NCBI RefSeq assembly: GCF_001320245.1
Contig: NZ_BCBA01000042.1
Location: forward strand, 146,518 to 210,517
From: Pseudomonas sp. NBRC 111124
Lineage (GTDB): Bacteria > Pseudomonadota > Gammaproteobacteria > Pseudomonadales > Pseudomonadaceae
Length of the DNA: 64,000 bases
Reading direction: 5' to 3'
In this document: piece by piece, positions 1-7,396 of the stretch
How positions within the stretch are numbered: position 1 is the stretch's first letter
Layout: each line of letters starts with the position of its first letter
The notes under the pieces: model-generated
What the model was told of the DNA's origin: nothing
Database searches by the model: none
Seen by the model: the letters and a program-made list of their open reading frames with translations, nothing else
Translations under genes and position numbers: made by a program

Positions 1-273
1 CTTCCACACCACATCACCGGTGATGCGGTCGAGGGCGAAGACTTCGCCGTTGACGTCGGAGGCGTAGATACGGTCGTTTTCGATGGCCGGAACCAGGGTG
101 TTGTAGGTTTCACCCTGGCCGTCACCAATCGAACGGCTCCACTGCTTTTTCAGCACCACTTCTTCGGTGAACTTGGTCAGCTCGGCCGGAGGCAGTTCCT
201 TCTTGCTGTTGCTGCTGCAACCTGCGGCCAGCACGGCCAGGGTCAGCACTGCTGCTTGTTTCCAACCGATCAC
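1..273 (-). CDS. bamB: BamB, outer membrane assembly lipoprotein (N-terminal part)
   Basis: Only the first 91 codons are present; the gene runs off the left edge. BamB is the beta-propeller lipoprotein of the BAM complex, which inserts beta-barrel proteins into the outer membrane. The start is a GTG directly after the stop of the upstream yfgM-like gene. A lipoprotein signal is visible: a short hydrophobic stretch ending in LAAGC, with the lipidated Cys at about residue 19. The following sequence (KQWSRSIGDG, then NDRIYASDVNGEVFALD) is typical of a first PQQ-like propeller blade. Gene order with yfgM and hisS supports the call. Confidence 0.9.
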   Translation of the reverse strand, partial: MIGWKQAAVLTLAVLAAGCSSNSKKELPPAELTKFTEEVVLKKQWSRSIGDGQGETYNTLVPAIENDRIYASDVNGEVFALDRITGDVVWK

Positions 274-915
274 TTACGCGTCCCCTTTGGCCAGGTCATC
301 CAGCTTCAGTTGCAGGCCACCGACCGCTGCTTCGTCAGACAGCGCGGCCTTGGCTTTTTCGTAGGCACTGTGGGCATCGTCACCGCGGCCCAGCTGCACC
401 AGCAGGTCACCCTTCAACTCTTCACGGCTGGCCAGGAATGCCTTGTCAGCATCGCCGTCGAGCAGCTTGAGGGCCTCTTCGGCCTTGTTCTGGGCGGCGA
501 GCACCCGCGCCAGGCGCTGGCGCGAAATTTCGCCGAGGGTGACGTCGGCCGGCTTGTCCAGCACACCCTTCAGCTCGGTAGCGGCGTCGTCGAGCTTGCC
601 GCTCTCGACCGCGACCTTGGCCACGAACAGGCTGCCATACTGGGCGTACGCAGTACCGCCAAACTCGCTCTTGAGCTTGCCTGCCAGCTCCGCAACCTTG
701 GTTGCGTCTGGCTGACCGTTCGGCGTCAGGCTGGTCTCAAGCAATGCCTGATACAGCTGAGAGGCACCTTGCGACTGGTTGCTCTGGTACTTGTGCCAGG
801 TGTTCCAGCCCAGCACCACCACACCGGCCAGCAATGCGCCAGTCAGCAGCGGTTTGCCGTTGCGGTTCCACCAGTCCTTGACCCCTGCCAGGTCATCATC
901 ATCGGTACTCGACAC
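274..915 (-). CDS. yfgM: YfgM-family tetratricopeptide protein, translocon-associated
   Basis: The protein has 213 residues. An acidic N-terminus is followed by one membrane segment at about residues 24-42 and then a periplasmic part made of TPR-like helices. In the family, YfgM is an inner-membrane protein that binds SecYEG and works with periplasmic chaperones. It lies between hisS and bamB, the usual context, with no gap to the bamB GTG start, so translation is probably coupled. The family call rests on topology, length and position; there is no catalytic motif to check. Confidence 0.87.
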   Translation of the reverse strand: MSSTDDDDLAGVKDWWNRNGKPLLTGALLAGVVVLGWNTWHKYQSNQSQGASQLYQALLETSLTPNGQPDATKVAELAGKLKSEFGGTAYAQYGSLFVAKVAVESGKLDDAATELKGVLDKPADVTLGEISRQRLARVLAAQNKAEEALKLLDGDADKAFLASREELKGDLLVQLGRGDDAHSAYEKAKAALSDEAAVGGLQLKLDDLAKGDA

Positions 916-954
916 CCCAATACTCCTTTTCGCCTATTCGCTTGTTGAACCGCG

Positions 955-2244
955 TTACGCCTGGGCGATCGCGGTTTCCAGGTGCTCAGCAAGAGCATCC
1001 CAGGCAATGTTCTGTTGTTCGCCCTGACCACGCAGGGGCTTCAGGCCGATCTCTTGCTTGGCCAGTTCGTCGTCGCCGAGGATCAGGGCAAACAAGGCGC
1101 CGCTCTTGTCGGCTTTCTTGAACTGGCTTTTGAAGCTGCCACCACCGGCGTTGACCGCCAGGCGCAGGCCCGGCAAGCGATCGCGCAGGCTTTCGGACAG
1201 GCGCAGGCCGGCCAGTTCCGCCTGCTCGCCGAAGGCACACAGGTAAACGTCGATGGTGCGGTTGATCGACTCGGGGACCTTGCCGAGGGTTTCCAGCAGC
1301 AGGATCAGGCGCTCGATACCCATGGCAAAACCAACGCCAGTGGTCGGCTTGCCGCCCATCTGCTCGACCAGGCCGTCGTAACGACCACCGGCACAGACGG
1401 TGCCCTGGGCGCCGAGCTTGTCGGTGACCCACTCGAACACGGTCTTGCTGTAGTAGTCCAGGCCGCGTACCAGCTTGGTGTTGATTACGAACGGGATACC
1501 CGCGGCGTCGAGACGTGCCTTGAGGCCCTCGAAGTGCACGCGGGAATCTTCGTCCAGGTAGTCTTCCAGCTTCGGCGCGCCGACCAGCACCGCCTGGGTG
1601 CCCTGGTCCTTGCTGTCGAGAATGCGCAGCGGGTTGCTCTTGAGGCGGCGCTGGCTGTCTTCGTCGAGCTGCTCCAGGCGCGCTGAGAGGAAATCGACCA
1701 ACGCGTCACGGTAGCGGGCACGGGCTTCGCTGGTGCCCAGGCTGTTGAGCTCGAGCTTGACCGCGTCCTGGATACCCAGCAGGCCCCACAGGCGCCAGGT
1801 GAGCATGATCAGCTCGGCGTCGATGTCCGGACCGTCCAGGTTGAACACTTCCACGCCAATCTGGTGGAACTGGCGGTAGCGGCCCTTCTGCGGGCGCTCG
1901 TGGCGGAACATCTGGCCGATGTACCAGAGCTTCTGCACCTGGCCGTTGCCGGTGATGCCATGCTCCAGCACGGCGCGCACGCAGGCGGCGGTGCCTTCTG
2001 GGCGCAGGGTGAGCGAATCGCCGTTGCGGTCTTCGAAGGTATACATCTCTTTTTCGACGATGTCGGTGACTTCACCAATCGAGCGCTTGAACAGCTCGGT
2101 GAACTCGACGATCGGCGTGCGGATCTGGCTGTACCCGTAGGTATCCAGCAGGCCGGCGACGGTGCCTTCGAAGTAGCGCCAGAGCGGCGACTGCTCTGGC
2201 AGGATGTCGTTCATGCCACGGATGGCTTGCAGCGATTTGCTCAC
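955..2244 (-). CDS. hisS: Histidyl-tRNA synthetase
   Basis: The 429-residue protein charges tRNA-His with histidine in the cytoplasm and is a class II synthetase. Visible motifs are RPEGTAACVRA (motif 2, about residues 81-91), the histidine-binding GLDYYSKTVFEW near the middle, and GVGFAMGIERL (motif 3). The C-terminal anticodon-binding domain follows. Length is normal for the family. It is 24 bases downstream of ispG and 39 bases upstream of the yfgM-like gene, so it is probably part of the same transcript. Confidence 0.97.
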   Translation of the reverse strand: MSKSLQAIRGMNDILPEQSPLWRYFEGTVAGLLDTYGYSQIRTPIVEFTELFKRSIGEVTDIVEKEMYTFEDRNGDSLTLRPEGTAACVRAVLEHGITGNGQVQKLWYIGQMFRHERPQKGRYRQFHQIGVEVFNLDGPDIDAELIMLTWRLWGLLGIQDAVKLELNSLGTSEARARYRDALVDFLSARLEQLDEDSQRRLKSNPLRILDSKDQGTQAVLVGAPKLEDYLDEDSRVHFEGLKARLDAAGIPFVINTKLVRGLDYYSKTVFEWVTDKLGAQGTVCAGGRYDGLVEQMGGKPTTGVGFAMGIERLILLLETLGKVPESINRTIDVYLCAFGEQAELAGLRLSESLRDRLPGLRLAVNAGGGSFKSQFKKADKSGALFALILGDDELAKQEIGLKPLRGQGEQQNIAWDALAEHLETAIAQA

Positions 2245-2268
2245 GAAAAGTCCTTACGAATCTGTGTG

Positions 2269-3378
2269 TCAGCTGCGGGCGATCAGCGCCGCGTCAGCCT
2301 CGACCTTTTCGGCCGCTTTCTGGCGGATGAGCTTCTCCAGCTCATCGACCAGGTTGTCATTGGTCAGTTTCTGCGCCGGCTTGCCGTCGATGTAGATCAG
2401 GTTCGGCGTGCCACCGGTCAGGCCCACGTGGGCTTCCTTGGCTTCGCCGGGGCCGTTGACCACGCAACCGATCACCGCCACGTCCAGCGGCACCAGCAGG
2501 TCTTCCAGGCGCCCTTCCAGCTCGTTCATGGTCTTGACCACATCGAAGTTCTGCCGCGAACAGCTCGGGCAGGCGATGAAGTTGATGCCACGCGAACGCA
2601 GGTGCAGCGACTTGAGGATGTCGTAGCCGACCTTCACTTCCTCGACCGGGTCGGCCGCCAGCGAGATACGGATGGTATCGCCAATGCCTTCGGCCAGCAG
2701 CATACCGAGGCCGACGGCGGATTTCACCGTTCCCGAGCGCAGACCACCGGCTTCGGTGATCCCCAGGTGCAGCGGCTGGATAATCTGCTTGGCCAGCAGG
2801 CGGTAGGCTTCAACGGCCATGAACACGTCGGAGGCCTTGACGCTGACCTTGAAGTCCTGGAAGTCCAGGCGGTCGAGGTGCTCGACGTGACGCAGGGCCG
2901 ATTCGACCAGCGCGGCCGGGGTTGGCTCGCCGTACTTCTTCTGCAGGTCCTTTTCCAGGGAACCGGCGTTGACGCCGATACGGATCGGGATACCGCGGTC
3001 GCGGGCAGCATCGACCACCGCGCGCACGCGGTCTTCACGGCCGATGTTGCCGGGGTTGATGCGCAGGCAATCGACGCCAAGCTCTGCCACACGCAGGGCG
3101 ATCTTGTAGTCAAAATGGATATCGGCAACCAGCGGCACGCTTACCCGCTGCTTGATCTTGCCGAACGCCTCGGCGGCGTCCATGTCCGGCACCGAGACGC
3201 GGACGATGTCGACGCCGGCATCGACCAGGCGCTGAATCTGCGCCACGGTGGCCATGACATCGTTGGTGTCGGTGTTGGTCATGCTCTGCACAGCGATGGG
3301 GGCATCACCACCCACCGGCACATTGCCGACCCAGATTTTGCGGGATTCGCGACGTTTGATCGGAGATTCGCCGTGCAT
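2269..3378 (-). CDS. ispG: 4-hydroxy-3-methylbut-2-en-1-yl diphosphate synthase (IspG/GcpE)
   Basis: The protein has 369 residues. IspG catalyses the penultimate step of the MEP isoprenoid pathway with a [4Fe-4S] cluster. The cluster ligands are all present: Cys270 and Cys273 in ACPSCSRQ, Cys305 in GCVVNGPGE, and Glu312. The N-terminal TIM barrel starts with RKIWVGNVPVGGDAPIAVQSM. It is only three bases from rodZ, so the genes are co-transcribed. As an Fe-S enzyme it fits downstream of the isc genes, although that may be ancestral order only. Confidence 0.97.
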   Translation of the reverse strand: MHGESPIKRRESRKIWVGNVPVGGDAPIAVQSMTNTDTNDVMATVAQIQRLVDAGVDIVRVSVPDMDAAEAFGKIKQRVSVPLVADIHFDYKIALRVAELGVDCLRINPGNIGREDRVRAVVDAARDRGIPIRIGVNAGSLEKDLQKKYGEPTPAALVESALRHVEHLDRLDFQDFKVSVKASDVFMAVEAYRLLAKQIIQPLHLGITEAGGLRSGTVKSAVGLGMLLAEGIGDTIRISLAADPVEEVKVGYDILKSLHLRSRGINFIACPSCSRQNFDVVKTMNELEGRLEDLLVPLDVAVIGCVVNGPGEAKEAHVGLTGGTPNLIYIDGKPAQKLTNDNLVDELEKLIRQKAAEKVEADAALIARS

Positions 3379-3381
3379 GAC

Positions 3382-4380
3382 TTACTGTCCCAACTTCAGG
3401 CGAGCGGTCTCGCCACTGGTGAACGGGGCAACATCGACGGCCTGGCCGTTGTAGCTGACCTGGGCGCCACGGGCAAAGCCCAGGCGTACAGCGAACGGCG
3501 GCTTGCCGTTCAGCTCGAGGTTGTCCCCCTTGCGCTTGATAGCGCTGAACAGCACCTTGCCGTTGCCATCGGACACCTGGGTCCAGCAATCGGCAGTGAA
3601 CTGTATTGCAACCTTGGCGCTGCCGGCCGGCACCGCCGCAGGGGCGGCAGGCTCGACGGCGGCGACCGCTGGCACGCTGGCCACTGGCGCAGCCGGCGCT
3701 GCTGGTGCCGGGGCTGGCGCGGCAGCATGAACGGGTGCCTGCTGAACCGGGGCGGGAGCAGGTGCAGATGCAGTGGTCGCAGGGGCGGTTTCAGCAGCCG
3801 CCTCGGCAGGGGCCTGCTCCAGTGGCAGCGGTGCGCTCTCAGGTTGCTGGCCTGCGGTCACTGCCTGATCTTCAGGCTCGTCCAGCGGGTGGATCTGGGT
3901 GGTGCCGTCGGCGCTTTCGACTTCTACATGCTCAAGGGCCATCTTGGCCAGGTCCTTGCCCTTCATGCTGCCCTGGTCCTGCCACCAGATGAAGCTGCCG
4001 CCAACCACGGCGACCAATAGCAACAGGGTGACGCCGCGCATGATGTTGTGCGACAGGCGCACCGGTTCTTCGATACGACCCAGCGAATGCACTTCGCTGC
4101 CCTTGGCGTGGGTGCCGGTGTACTGGTCGAAGGCCTCGACCAGCGATGCCTGGTCCATGTCCATCAATTTGGCGTAGGCGCGGATGTAACCACGAGCGAA
4201 GGTGTGCCCGGGCAGCTTGTCGAAGGCGCCGGTTTCCACGTGGTTCAACGAACTTACGGTGAGGTTGAGCTTGCGGGCCACCTCGGCTTGCGACCACTCC
4301 CGACTCTCGCGGGCCTGGCGCAACAGCTCACCGGGGTTCTGGCCAGTCGCTGCTGCTACTTCGGGATGCGCGGCTTTCAT
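3382..4380 (-). CDS. rodZ: RodZ-like cell-shape protein (HTH, single-pass membrane)
   Basis: The 332-residue protein links the MreB cytoskeleton to the inner membrane. The order of parts is an N-terminal helix-turn-helix of the Xre type at about residues 17-76 (LRQARESREWSQAEVARKL), one membrane segment at about 114-133, a long Ala/Pro-rich periplasmic linker at about 180-250, and a C-terminal beta domain (DUF4115-like) to the end. It overlaps pilF by four bases (ATGA), showing translational coupling. The low-complexity linker probably varies between strains. Confidence 0.92.
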   Translation of the reverse strand: MKAAHPEVAAATGQNPGELLRQARESREWSQAEVARKLNLTVSSLNHVETGAFDKLPGHTFARGYIRAYAKLMDMDQASLVEAFDQYTGTHAKGSEVHSLGRIEEPVRLSHNIMRGVTLLLLVAVVGGSFIWWQDQGSMKGKDLAKMALEHVEVESADGTTQIHPLDEPEDQAVTAGQQPESAPLPLEQAPAEAAAETAPATTASAPAPAPVQQAPVHAAAPAPAPAAPAAPVASVPAVAAVEPAAPAAVPAGSAKVAIQFTADCWTQVSDGNGKVLFSAIKRKGDNLELNGKPPFAVRLGFARGAQVSYNGQAVDVAPFTSGETARLKLGQ

Positions 4381-5138
4381 CGTTGCTCCGACAGGTATTG
4401 CTGATATTCCGGCGTACCGGGATAAAGTCGTTGTAATTGCTGGCCCAGATCGGCCAGGGTGCCCTGCTCGTCGAACACCCGGGCAAGGCGGCTGCCCAGC
4501 AAAAGGCTACGGGCGTCTTGATCGCTCAACTGGCTGAAACGATCGTAGTAGTCTCGGGCCGGCACATAATGCCTGTTTTCGTAGGACAACTCAGCCATTT
4601 CCAGCAACGCTCTGGGCTGGCGACGGTTGAGTTGCAGGGCCTTGGTCAGATACGCATGCGCCTGGTCGCGATCGTCGAGCTTCAAGGCCGTCAGGCCAAG
4701 GTTCTCGTACACCCGCGAACGTTCAGGATACAGGGTATCGGCACTGGCCAGGCGAAACATCTGCTCGGCTTCGGCAAAACGTTGCTGAGCATATAGGAAA
4801 CTGCCGTAATTGTTGCGAATTCGCGTGTCGCCCGGGCGGGATGCCAGCGCTTTCTTGAAGTGGGCCTCGGCAAGGGCAGGCTCGGCTTCGGTTTGGAACA
4901 CCATGGCCAGGGCCGTGTGGGCGTCGGCATCATCGGCATCCAGCGCCAAGGCCTTGCCCAAGGGGGCCTTGGCCTGCTGGGTCAAACCTTGTTGCAAATA
5001 TCCCAGACCAAGTTGCGTGTAGGCCCGCCCCGCCTCCGCCCGCCCCTGGCGGTTGGCCAGGGGATCGCCCGCGCCGCCCGACACGCAGCCGGCCAGCAGC
5101 GAAAGCGCAAGGATCGACAGCGCAGCGCGCAGGCTCAT
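4377..5138 (-). CDS. pilF: PilF/PilW, type IV pilus biogenesis pilotin lipoprotein
   Basis: The 253-residue protein has a lipoprotein signal ending LSLLAGC (lipid Cys at residue 18), followed by TPR repeats through most of its length (for example AYTQLGLGYLQQG, then NYGSFLYAQQRFAEA). In Pseudomonas this pilotin helps the PilQ secretin assemble in the outer membrane. The position between rlmN and rodZ is the standard one. The gap to rlmN is 13 bases and rodZ overlaps by four, so these genes form one operon. Confidence 0.93.
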   Translation of the reverse strand: MSLRAALSILALSLLAGCVSGGAGDPLANRQGRAEAGRAYTQLGLGYLQQGLTQQAKAPLGKALALDADDADAHTALAMVFQTEAEPALAEAHFKKALASRPGDTRIRNNYGSFLYAQQRFAEAEQMFRLASADTLYPERSRVYENLGLTALKLDDRDQAHAYLTKALQLNRRQPRALLEMAELSYENRHYVPARDYYDRFSQLSDQDARSLLLGSRLARVFDEQGTLADLGQQLQRLYPGTPEYQQYLSEQR

Positions 5139-5151
5139 GGCAAGGCCGGAC

Positions 5152-6297
5152 TCAGTGGCTCACGGCGCTGTCTTGCAGCTCGGCGTCAGCGGACAGCTGG
5201 CGGACGGCGATGTAGCGCTCGCTGCGGCGGGTACGGTCGTTGACCTGGCCGACCAGCTGACCACAGGCGGCGTCGATATCGTCGCCACGGGTGGTGCGGG
5301 TGGTGACGTTGAAGCCGCCGTGGTGCAGCAGGTCCTGGAAGCGGCGGATCGCGTTGTTGCTCGGCCGCTCGTAGCCCGAATGCGGGAACGGGTTGAACGG
5401 GATCAGGTTGATCTTGCACGGTACGTCGCGCAGCAGTTCGATCATCTGCGCCGCATGCTCGGGCTGGTCGTTGACGTCCTTGAGCAGGGTGTACTCGATG
5501 GTCAGCACGCGCTTGCCGCCAAGGGTCGACATGTAGCCCATGCACGATTCCAGAAGCATCTTCAGCGGGTACTTCTTGTTGATCGGCACCAGCTGGTTGC
5601 GCAGTTCGTCGTTCGGCGCATGCAGCGACAGCGCAAGGGAGACGTCGATGTGCTTGGCCAGTTCGTCGATCATCGGCACAACGCCCGAGGTGGACAGAGT
5701 GACGCGACGCTTGGAAATGCCATAGCCAAGGTCATCCATCATGATGTGCATGGCGGCGATGACGTTGTCGAAGTTCAGCAGGGGCTCGCCCATGCCCATC
5801 ATCACCACGTTGGTAATCGCGCGGTCGATCTTGGCAGGGACGGTCCCGAAGGATTTGTTCGCAAGCCACACCTGGCCGATCACTTCGGCGGCGGTGAGGT
5901 TGCTGTTGAAGCCTTGCTTGCCGGTGGAGCAGAAGCTGCAGTCCAGGGCGCAGCCGGCTTGCGACGAAACGCAGAGGGTACCGCGGTCGTCGGTGGGAAT
6001 ATAGACGGTCTCGACGCAGCTGCCGGAGGCAACGCGGATCACCCATTTACGGGTGCCGTCGGCGGAAATGTCTTCACTGACCACTTCCGGGGGGCGAATC
6101 TCGGCAACGGCCTCGAGCTTTTCGCGCAAGACCTTGCCTACGTTGGTCATGGCCGCAAAGTCGGACACGCCAAAATGGTGAATCCATTTCATCACCTGAC
6201 CGGCACGGAAGCGCTTCTCCCCTATCGAGTCGAAGAACTTTTCCATTTCCGGCTGGGTCAGCCCCAACAGGTTGATTTTGCCAGTAGATGTCGTCAT
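5152..6297 (-). CDS. rlmN: 23S rRNA/tRNA adenine-C2 methyltransferase RlmN
   Basis: This 381-residue radical-SAM enzyme methylates C2 of A2503 in 23S rRNA and A37 of some tRNAs. The radical-SAM cluster motif is CALDCSFC (Cys116, Cys120, Cys123). The second catalytic Cys is in DAACGQL near residue 350, and the SAM-binding GMGEPLLN motif is present. Its Fe-S need fits its place close to the isc genes. It starts 28 bases after ndk on the same strand. Confidence 0.97.
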   Translation of the reverse strand: MTTSTGKINLLGLTQPEMEKFFDSIGEKRFRAGQVMKWIHHFGVSDFAAMTNVGKVLREKLEAVAEIRPPEVVSEDISADGTRKWVIRVASGSCVETVYIPTDDRGTLCVSSQAGCALDCSFCSTGKQGFNSNLTAAEVIGQVWLANKSFGTVPAKIDRAITNVVMMGMGEPLLNFDNVIAAMHIMMDDLGYGISKRRVTLSTSGVVPMIDELAKHIDVSLALSLHAPNDELRNQLVPINKKYPLKMLLESCMGYMSTLGGKRVLTIEYTLLKDVNDQPEHAAQMIELLRDVPCKINLIPFNPFPHSGYERPSNNAIRRFQDLLHHGGFNVTTRTTRGDDIDAACGQLVGQVNDRTRRSERYIAVRQLSADAELQDSAVSH

Positions 6298-6325
6298 GGA
6301 TTCACCCTCACCCGTAAGCTTTCGC

Positions 6326-6751
6326 TTAGCGAGTGGTTACCTCGGTAGCAGCGAAGAAGTAAGCGATTTCGCGAGCAGCGGCAGCTTCGGAGTCCGAACC
6401 GTGAACGGCGTTGGCGTCGATCGACTCGGCGAAGTCAGCACGGATGGTGCCTGGAGCAGCTTCTTTAGGGTTGGTAGCGCCCATCAGCTCACGGTTCAGA
6501 GCGATGGCGTTTTCGCCTTCCAGAACCTGAACAACGACTGGTCCGGAAGTCATGAAGGCAACCAAGTCACCGAAGAAGCCACGAGCGCTGTGCTCGGCGT
6601 AGAAGCCTTCGGCTTCGGCTTTGGACAGTTGCTTGATTTTCGAGGCAACGATTTTCAGGCCGGCTTCTTCGAAGCGGGTGGTGATCTTGCCGATAACGTT
6701 TTTGGCAACGGCGTCAGGCTTGATGATCGAGAAAGTACGTTGAACAGCCAT
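6326..6751 (-). CDS. ndk: Nucleoside diphosphate kinase
   Basis: The 141-residue enzyme moves the gamma-phosphate between nucleoside tri- and diphosphates through a phosphohistidine. The active-site His117 is in NAVHGSDS, and the N-terminal RTFSIIKPDAV motif is present. Length is standard. The 89 bases between iscX and ndk hold a terminator-like hairpin and a good promoter, so ndk can be transcribed independently of the isc operon and may drive rlmN, pilF and rodZ. Confidence 0.98.
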   Translation of the reverse strand: MAVQRTFSIIKPDAVAKNVIGKITTRFEEAGLKIVASKIKQLSKAEAEGFYAEHSARGFFGDLVAFMTSGPVVVQVLEGENAIALNRELMGATNPKEAAPGTIRADFAESIDANAVHGSDSEAAAAREIAYFFAATEVTTR

Positions 6752-6777
6752 GGAAAACTCCAGAATATTGAGTGTTA

Positions 6778-6809
6778 CAAAAATTAAACCCGCGAATTAT
6801 ACGCGGGTT
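6778..6809 (-). terminator. Hairpin terminator after iscX
   Basis: Reading the minus strand, AACCCGCG (6802-6809) pairs with CGCGGGTT (6787-6794) around a 7-base loop, followed by a T-rich stretch (TTTAATTTTT). This resembles a rho-independent terminator closing the isc operon. The loop contains TATAAT, the likely ndk -10 box. Confidence 0.6.
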
Positions 6810-6824
6810 CCAGGGGATTGCCTA
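6796..6824 (-). promoter_or_regulatory. Probable sigma70 promoter of ndk
   Basis: The minus strand has TAGGCA (-35, complement of 6819-6824), a 17-base spacer and a perfect TATAAT (-10, complement of 6796-6801). This puts the start about 38 bases upstream of the ndk ATG. It overlaps the terminator hairpin. Assigned by eye only. Confidence 0.5.
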
Positions 6825-6840
6825 ACCTGCAGCGTCGCGC

Positions 6841-7041
6841 TTAGTCGGCTTCTTCAATCCAGGCCGCCTGGATGGCCTCGAGCACTTTCTCACCGCCACG
6901 TGACGGATCGTCGCTGAATTCTGGCAAGGCCAGCACCCAGCGGTGCAGATCGACGAAATTCACATATTTAGGATCGACTTCCGGCTTGCTTTCTGCAAGC
7001 TGAATGGCGATCTCAAGTACATCAATCCATTTCAAGCTCAT
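6841..7041 (-). CDS. iscX: IscX (YfhJ), Fe-S assembly regulator
   Basis: The 66-residue acidic protein is the last gene of the ISC operon. In the family, IscX binds IscS and iron and tunes cluster assembly. The start at MSLKWIDVLEIA was chosen over longer in-frame options because it gives the normal length and lies 10 bases after fdx. The C-terminal half keeps the family pattern DPKYVNFVDLHRWVLALPEF. Confidence 0.93.
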   Translation of the reverse strand: MSLKWIDVLEIAIQLAESKPEVDPKYVNFVDLHRWVLALPEFSDDPSRGGEKVLEAIQAAWIEEAD

Positions 7042-7051
7042 CGGGCAAACC

Positions 7052-7393
7052 TCAGTGCGGCGCTTCGGCAGCGTGGTTGAGCGTATATTTGGGCAGTTCG
7101 ATGGTGAGGTCGTCCTCACCGACGATCACCTGGCAAGCGAGGCGCGATTGCGCCTCCAGCCCCCAGGCCTTGTCCAGCATATCCTCTTCCAGCTCGTCGG
7201 CTTCCTCGAGCGAGTCGAAGCCTTCGCGCACGATGCAGTGGCAGGTGGTGCAGGCGCACACGCCGCCACACGCACTTTCCATTTCGATGTGGTGCTCGTG
7301 GGCCAGCTCAAGGATGTTGGTCCCTGGCTCCACCTCGACCACCAGCCCGTCCGGGCAGAACTTCTCGTGCGGCAGGAAAATCACCTGGGGCAT
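7052..7393 (-). CDS. fdx: ISC-type [2Fe-2S] ferredoxin
   Basis: The 113-residue adrenodoxin-like ferredoxin supplies electrons to the IscS/IscU machinery. The cluster ligands match the family exactly: Cys42, Cys48 and Cys51 in ACGGVCACTTC, and Cys87 in RLACQV. It starts three bases after the hscA stop and is followed by iscX. Confidence 0.97.
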   Translation of the reverse strand: MPQVIFLPHEKFCPDGLVVEVEPGTNILELAHEHHIEMESACGGVCACTTCHCIVREGFDSLEEADELEEDMLDKAWGLEAQSRLACQVIVGEDDLTIELPKYTLNHAAEAPH

Positions 7394-7396
7394 CGG

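Noticed and set aside
1864..4020. Long plus-strand frame opposite hisS, ispG and rodZ
   Set aside because: It spans several real genes in antisense and has no recognisable domain.
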